A stretch of DNA of 8,033 bases from assembly GCA_025455245.1 (NCBI GenBank), contig JALOMX010000078.1:1-8033 (forward strand). The letters run 5' to 3'. Below are positions 5,726-8,033 of this stretch, piece by piece. The stretch's first letter is position 1; every line of letters starts with the position of its first letter. Both the position numbers and the translations under genes were made by a program. A model generated the notes under the pieces. It was not told the DNA's origin. It saw nothing but the letters and a program-made list of their open reading frames with translations, and searched no databases. This stretch comes from Chitinophagaceae bacterium (lineage in GTDB: Bacteria > Bacteroidota > Bacteroidia > Chitinophagales > Chitinophagaceae).

Positions 5726-7060
5726 ATGGAGAAACCGGGTTTCAATGTTTTCTTTACCCGGCGGTTTTATATATCCGGTGCAATTTCCATTGTACTGTTT
5801 ATTATTTTTTGGCTGCTGAATTGGAATCCTGAAATTCCCAAAATTTTAATTGCCAGTCTTGGTTTGCTAACCATCGGAGAATTGGCAGTACTATTCAGAA
5901 ATAAAAAAGGTGTTGATGCTGTAAGGCTTCTTCCCGAAAGGTTCAGCAATGGGGACTTTAATCACATCAGCCTGCTGCTGACCAATCATTTTCCTTTTTT
6001 TACCCGGGTTACCATTATCGAAGAACTTCCCGAACAGTTCGAAATCAGGAATAACCGTTTCTCGGTAAATATGGGCCCTCTCGAAAAGAAAACGCTCAGG
6101 TATGCCATTAAACCCCTTGAACGGGGAGAATATTTATTTGGGTTTGCCCAACTTTATATTCAAACAAGGCTTGGCCTTGTCAACAGGCGCATTGCATCTG
6201 CTGAGCCGGAAAATGTAAAAGTGTATCCTTCTTTTATTCAATTGAGAAAGTATGCCCTGTTGGCACAATCGGCTCAACAGGCTGAAGCCGGCAACAGGCA
6301 GCTTCGCAAAATCGGCCATAGCCTTGAGTTTGAACAAATCAAAGAATATGTTGCAGGAGATGATGTGAGATCAGTAAACTGGAAAGCTACCGCAAGAAAA
6401 GGCGGGCTGATGGTTAATCACTACATTGATGAACGCAGTCAGCAGGTATATGTAATAATTGACAAGGGAAGGCTGATGAAAATGCCTTTCAATGAATTGA
6501 CATTGCTTGACTATGCCATTAACGCAACCCTCGTTCTTTGCAACGTGTGCTTGCATCGTCAGGATAAATTCGGCCTTATCACCTTCAGCCATAAGCCGGG
6601 AACCGTTTTACCTGCCCAACGCAACGCCACGCAACTGAATCATGTGCTCGAAGCATTGTATAAGCAGGAAACCGACTTCCTTGAGTCTGATTTTGAGAAA
6701 CTTTACCTGCAGGTCAGAACCTATGTAAAACACAGAAGCCTCCTGATGATTTTTACACAGTTTGAATCCATAGGCGGAATGAAACGACAACTCCCTTATT
6801 TAAAGCAACTGTCAAAGCACCATTTATTGATGGTTGTATTTTTTGAAAATACCGAACTTGGTGAAATTGCAAGGCAACCGGTAAATGACCTTGAAGGAAT
6901 CTATAATAAAACCATTGCTGAAAAATTTGTATATGAAAAAAACATGATTGTAAAAGAACTTCAGCAGAATGGGATATTGGCTGTATTGTCTGCACCGGAA
7001 AAACTGACCATACAAACGGTAAACAAATATCTTGAGTTAAAAAGCAAGCAAGCCATTTAA
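5726..7060 (+). CDS. DUF58 domain-containing membrane-anchored protein
   Basis: A 444-residue DUF58 protein. Such proteins are commonly encoded next to MoxR-type AAA+ ATPases and are thought to act with them in assembling or activating complexes at the membrane; the exact role here is unknown. Numbered from the ATG at 5726: two hydrophobic segments near the N-terminus (about 15-33 and 38-57), a beta-rich region (about 65-170), then the DUF58 signature [20 protein letters not shown] (201-220) continuing into ATAR (221-224), and a vWA-like C-terminal part beginning [11 protein letters not shown]. That segment lacks the DxSxS metal site of canonical vWA domains. An in-frame TTG at 5714 would add four residues; I prefer the ATG. 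No moxR gene is visible in the window. panB starts 10 bp downstream, probably in the same transcript. Confidence 0.9.
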   Translation: MEKPGFNVFFTRRFYISGAISIVLFIIFWLLNWNPEIPKILIASLGLLTIGELAVLFRNKKGVDAVRLLPERFSNGDFNHISLLLTNHFPFFTRVTIIEELPEQFEIRNNRFSVNMGPLEKKTLRYAIKPLERGEYLFGFAQLYIQTRLGLVNRRIASAEPENVKVYPSFIQLRKYALLAQSAQQAEAGNRQLRKIGHSLEFEQIKEYVAGDDVRSVNWKATARKGGLMVNHYIDERSQQVYVIIDKGRLMKMPFNELTLLDYAINATLVLCNVCLHRQDKFGLITFSHKPGTVLPAQRNATQLNHVLEALYKQETDFLESDFEKLYLQVRTYVKHRSLLMIFTQFESIGGMKRQLPYLKQLSKHHLLMVVFFENTELGEIARQPVNDLEGIYNKTIAEKFVYEKNMIVKELQQNGILAVLSAPEKLTIQTVNKYLELKSKQAI

Positions 7061-7070
7061 AAAATTTAAT

Positions 7071-7901
7071 ATGAGTACCCAACTTGATACTGAAAACAAA
7101 CCTGTGAAGAAGGTTACTACCCATACCCTTCTTAAAATGAAAAATGCAGGTGAAAAAATAAGTATGATCACGGCTTATGATTACTCATTTGCAGGTATCA
7201 TGGACGGAGCAGGTATTGACGTTATACTGGTGGGAGACAGTGCAAGCAATGTTATGGCGGGTCATGAAACAACTGTCCCAATTACACTTGATCAGATGAT
7301 TTACCATGCACAGAGTGTAATACGTGCCGTGCAGAGATGCCTTGTAGTAGTTGACCTTCCTTTCGGAACCTATCAAAGTAACAGCGATGTTGCACTTGCA
7401 TCAGCTATCCGTATAATGAAAGAGAGCGGGGCACACAGTGTAAAAATGGAAGGTGGTGCTGAAATAATTGACAGCATCAAAAAGATTGTTCAGGCGGGTA
7501 TTCCGGTGATGGGCCACCTTGGACTTACACCTCAGAGCATTTATAAATTCGGTACCTATCAGCTAAGGGCAAAAGATGAATCCGAGGCAAACAAACTCAG
7601 GCATGACGCCCTTGTTTTGCAGGAAGCAGGCTGTTTTGCAATAGTACTGGAAAAAATTCCCGCTGTGCTTGCCAAAGAAGTAAGCGAGAGCCTTTCAATA
7701 CCAACGATTGGCATTGGCGCTGGTCCCGATTGCGACGGGCAGGTACTTGTAATGCATGATATGCTTGGCATCAATACGGAATTTAAACCAAGGTTCCTGA
7801 GGGTATATCTTAACCTTCACGAACAGGTTACCCATGCCGTTCAACAGTATATAAAGGATGTAAAGACAGGGGATTTTCCTAGTAGTGGGGAGTCTTACTG
7901 A
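7071..7901 (+). CDS. panB: 3-methyl-2-oxobutanoate hydroxymethyltransferase (ketopantoate hydroxymethyltransferase)
   Basis: Catalyses the first committed step of pantothenate (vitamin B5, CoA precursor) synthesis: transfer of a hydroxymethyl group from 5,10-methylene-tetrahydrofolate to 2-oxoisovalerate. It is a cytoplasmic (beta/alpha)8 barrel needing Mg2+. The 276 residues are slightly longer than E. coli PanB because of an N-terminal extension of about 11-13 residues. Key residues are all present: ITAYD (33-37), metal-binding Asp56 (VGDS) and Asp95 ([10 protein letters not shown]), Lys125 and Glu127 (KMEGG), [10 protein letters not shown] (147-156), the catalytic-base Glu194 (VLEKIP), and [20 protein letters not shown] (214-233). 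The C-terminus has the usual FPSS..SY ending. The gene begins 10 bp after the DUF58 stop with no Shine-Dalgarno. panC and panD are not in the window. Confidence 0.97.
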   Translation: MSTQLDTENKPVKKVTTHTLLKMKNAGEKISMITAYDYSFAGIMDGAGIDVILVGDSASNVMAGHETTVPITLDQMIYHAQSVIRAVQRCLVVVDLPFGTYQSNSDVALASAIRIMKESGAHSVKMEGGAEIIDSIKKIVQAGIPVMGHLGLTPQSIYKFGTYQLRAKDESEANKLRHDALVLQEAGCFAIVLEKIPAVLAKEVSESLSIPTIGIGAGPDCDGQVLVMHDMLGINTEFKPRFLRVYLNLHEQVTHAVQQYIKDVKTGDFPSSGESY

Positions 7902-7928
7902 AAGAAAAAAATCATAAAAATCAAATCA

Positions 7929-8012
7929 CAAATTCCAAAACAGGATTAAAAAAAAGTCTTTTTGAAAAAAATGAAACTTTTGGAATTTGGAATTTTCAAA
8001 TTTGGAATTTCC
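7929..8012. repeat. TTTGGAA heptamer cluster with a 12-bp inverted repeat after panB
   Basis: Three copies of TTTGGAATTT occur at 7979-7988, 7986-7995 (overlapping the first, so a 7-bp tandem period) and 8001-8010, with a degenerate unit between the last two. An inverted copy upstream gives a perfect 12-bp inverted repeat, CAAATTCCAAAA (7929-7940) and TTTTGGAATTTG (7978-7989), around a 37-nt A/T-rich loop. This may act as a panB terminator or belong to a dispersed intergenic repeat family. The rest of 7902-8033 shows no gene. Confidence 0.6.
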
Positions 8013-8033
8013 ACAATATGATAATAGAACTTC

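Noticed and set aside
6753..7124. Minus-strand open frame across the DUF58/panB junction
   Set aside because: Antisense to two clear genes, with no motif or start signal.
1..8033. CRISPR array, tRNA, rRNA, transposase, phage or toxin-antitoxin genes
   Set aside because: No spaced direct repeats of CRISPR length, no cloverleaf-like sequence, and all substantial frames are accounted for by the genes listed.

Overview
The window looks like a chromosomal stretch from a member of the Bacteroidota, probably Chitinophagia/Sphingobacteriia-like. The signs are moderately AT-rich DNA, almost no Shine-Dalgarno sequences before genes, candidate promoters of the Bacteroidota type (TTG near -33, TAnnTTTG near -7), a secreted protein with a signal-peptide end of the 'Q-D' kind, and a DUF58 protein of a type common in that phylum. 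The assignment rests on recalled family features, not on a database search.

Layout, left to right. Positions 1-183 hold the last 60 codons of a gene that begins outside the window, possibly an outer-membrane beta-barrel protein. After a 72-bp gap come two closely spaced plus-strand genes: a classical short-chain dehydrogenase/reductase (256-1047) and a small RibD-C/dihydrofolate-reductase-fold protein (1060-1596). A strong hairpin flanked by T-runs on both strands (1618-1651) separates them from the convergent, minus-strand translation operon thrS (4244-2304) to infC (2240-1674). A 119-bp divergent intergenic region (4245-4363) follows, with candidate promoters in both directions. Next is a plus-strand run of three genes: a secreted protein of unknown function with two globular domains joined by a long KPP/TKP-rich linker (4364-5668), a DUF58 membrane-anchored protein (5726-7060), and panB, ketopantoate hydroxymethyltransferase (7071-7901), which starts 10 bp after the DUF58 gene. 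The right edge (7902-8033) has no gene but carries copies of a TTTGGAA-type heptamer and a 12-bp inverted repeat.

How the genes relate. thrS and infC form a translation operon (threonyl-tRNA charging and initiation factor 3), but the usual downstream partners rpmI and rplT are missing and infC ends at a terminator. The SDR and RibD-C genes are probably co-transcribed NAD(P)H-dependent reductases of unknown substrate. panB belongs to pantothenate/CoA synthesis; its closeness to the DUF58 gene suggests shared transcription, not shared function.

Most of the window is ordinary core genome. I see no phage, insertion sequence, CRISPR array, tRNA or rRNA, and no convincing new multi-gene system. 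The items most worth a second look are the linker protein, the broken thrS-infC-rpmI-rplT synteny, the variant ThrRS motif, the DUF58 gene without a visible MoxR partner, and the right-edge repeat.
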